This document shows, piece after piece, positions 63,637 through 64,000 of a stretch of DNA of 64,000 bases. How positions within the stretch are numbered: position 1 is the stretch's first letter; each line of letters starts with the position of its first letter. The position numbers were made by a program, and so were the translations under genes. The DNA is from Actinoalloteichus fjordicus (GTDB lineage: Bacteria > Actinomycetota > Actinomycetes > Mycobacteriales > Pseudonocardiaceae). The notes under the pieces are model-generated. The model was not told where the DNA came from. It searched no databases and was given only the letters and a program-made list of their open reading frames with translations. The stretch covers positions 744,001-808,000 of the forward strand of contig NZ_CP016076.1 of NCBI RefSeq assembly GCF_001941625.1. The letters are read 5' to 3'.

Positions 63637-64000
63637 ATCCGTTCGACGATCGGAGTCCTGATCCGAGCTCGCCTAGTCCTGCTGATCTCGGCCGTCATCC
63701 TCGTACTGGTGGCCATGGCGGCGGCACGGGGCCGCAGCGGGATTCCGCACAGCGGCGGCGGGCTCGTGACGGCGGCGACGACCACCCCGGCACCGGCCTC
63801 CGCGCGGCCGAACGCCGACGAGGTCTCGCCGCGCCCGGAGCCGAACGAGTGGATCGGTGCTGGCTTCGGTCTGTTCCTGTTGGTGATCCTCGCCCTGGTG
63901 ATCGTCGGTCTCGTCGGCATCCTGCTCGCCTTCCGCCTGCCCGAACGGAGACTTCGGGGCCGCGGTGCGCGTCGGCAGGCGGAGGGCGACGACGTGTCGC
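63637..64000 (+). CDS. Membrane protein, start unclear, cut by window end (possible DUF4129 type)
   Basis: The frame encodes RARLVLLISAVILVLVAMAA, a linker, then GFGLFLLVILALVIVGLVGILL, so two membrane helices, followed by an arginine-rich stretch. This layout resembles the N-terminus of DUF4129 proteins near moxR-type operons, but is not enough to name it. There is no ATG, GTG or TTG in frame between the TAG at 63625 and the first helix. Candidates are CTG 63658, or ATC 63637, which lies exactly 7 nt after TAGAGT (63625-63630). The end lies beyond the window. Confidence 0.55.
   Translation, partial: MRSTIGVLIRARLVLLISAVILVLVAMAAARGRSGIPHSGGGLVTAATTTPAPASARPNADEVSPRPEPNEWIGAGFGLFLLVILALVIVGLVGILLAFRLPERRLRGRGARRQAEGDDVS

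Overview
This is a GC-rich actinomycete chromosome segment. Codon use, gene families, many GTG starts and gene order all point to Actinobacteria, probably Pseudonocardiales; the family-level placement is inference. The backbone follows, in order and mostly in orientation, the Mycobacterium tuberculosis Rv1011-Rv1026 region: ispE, then pth-rplY-prs-glmU on the minus strand, a TetR gene, mfd, mazG, LpqU-type transglycosylases, eno, a DivIC/FtsB-like gene, DUF501 and ppx. Accessory blocks interrupt this core.

Region 1-5.8 kb is accessory. A polymorphic-toxin-like gene is followed by three tandem copies of one candidate immunity gene (the second broken) and an orphan copy of the toxin tip. Then come a decayed short-chain dehydrogenase and an ECF41-type sigma factor co-transcribed with an FAD/NAD oxidoreductase. 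Region 6.1-9.4 kb is a methionine importer operon (metN-metI-metQ) behind a SAM riboswitch and closed by a very long hairpin terminator. Region 9.4-13.4 kb holds a secreted subtilase of 1105 residues and a scrap of an IS3-type transposase.

Region 13.4-28.7 kb has ispE, two divergent MFS exporters separated by a degenerate repeat array, an ABC-F protein, and a PadR regulator divergent from a flavin monooxygenase whose operator covers the start codon. A second decayed toxin/immunity scrap follows, then Pth (fused in frame to two DivIVA-type repeats), bL25, an unusual Nramp-like transporter, Prs and GlmU. Region 28.9-35.7 kb carries a diguanylate cyclase, tRNA-Gln(UUG), an acyl desaturase with a 28-bp palindromic operator and an adjacent TetR gene, a Uma2 protein, a DUF4291 protein and a potassium channel.

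Region 35.8-59.6 kb is mfd, a SurA-like lipoprotein, mazG, an inserted sugar-acid module (GntP permease, IlvD/Edd dehydratase, divergent GntR regulator), a tricorn-like protease and three tandem transglycosylases. A degenerate type I-E CRISPR mini-array without cas genes comes next, then a TPR protein, eno, DivIC/FtsB, DUF501, a fourth transglycosylase with a proline-rich tail, and ppx. The end of the window has a serine carboxypeptidase, a DUF3995 membrane protein, a family-5 uracil-DNA glycosylase and two small membrane proteins, the last cut by the window edge.

Several genes lack a ribosome binding site. Instead they have a TAnnnT hexamer whose last T lies 7-8 nt before the start codon, which suggests leaderless mRNAs.
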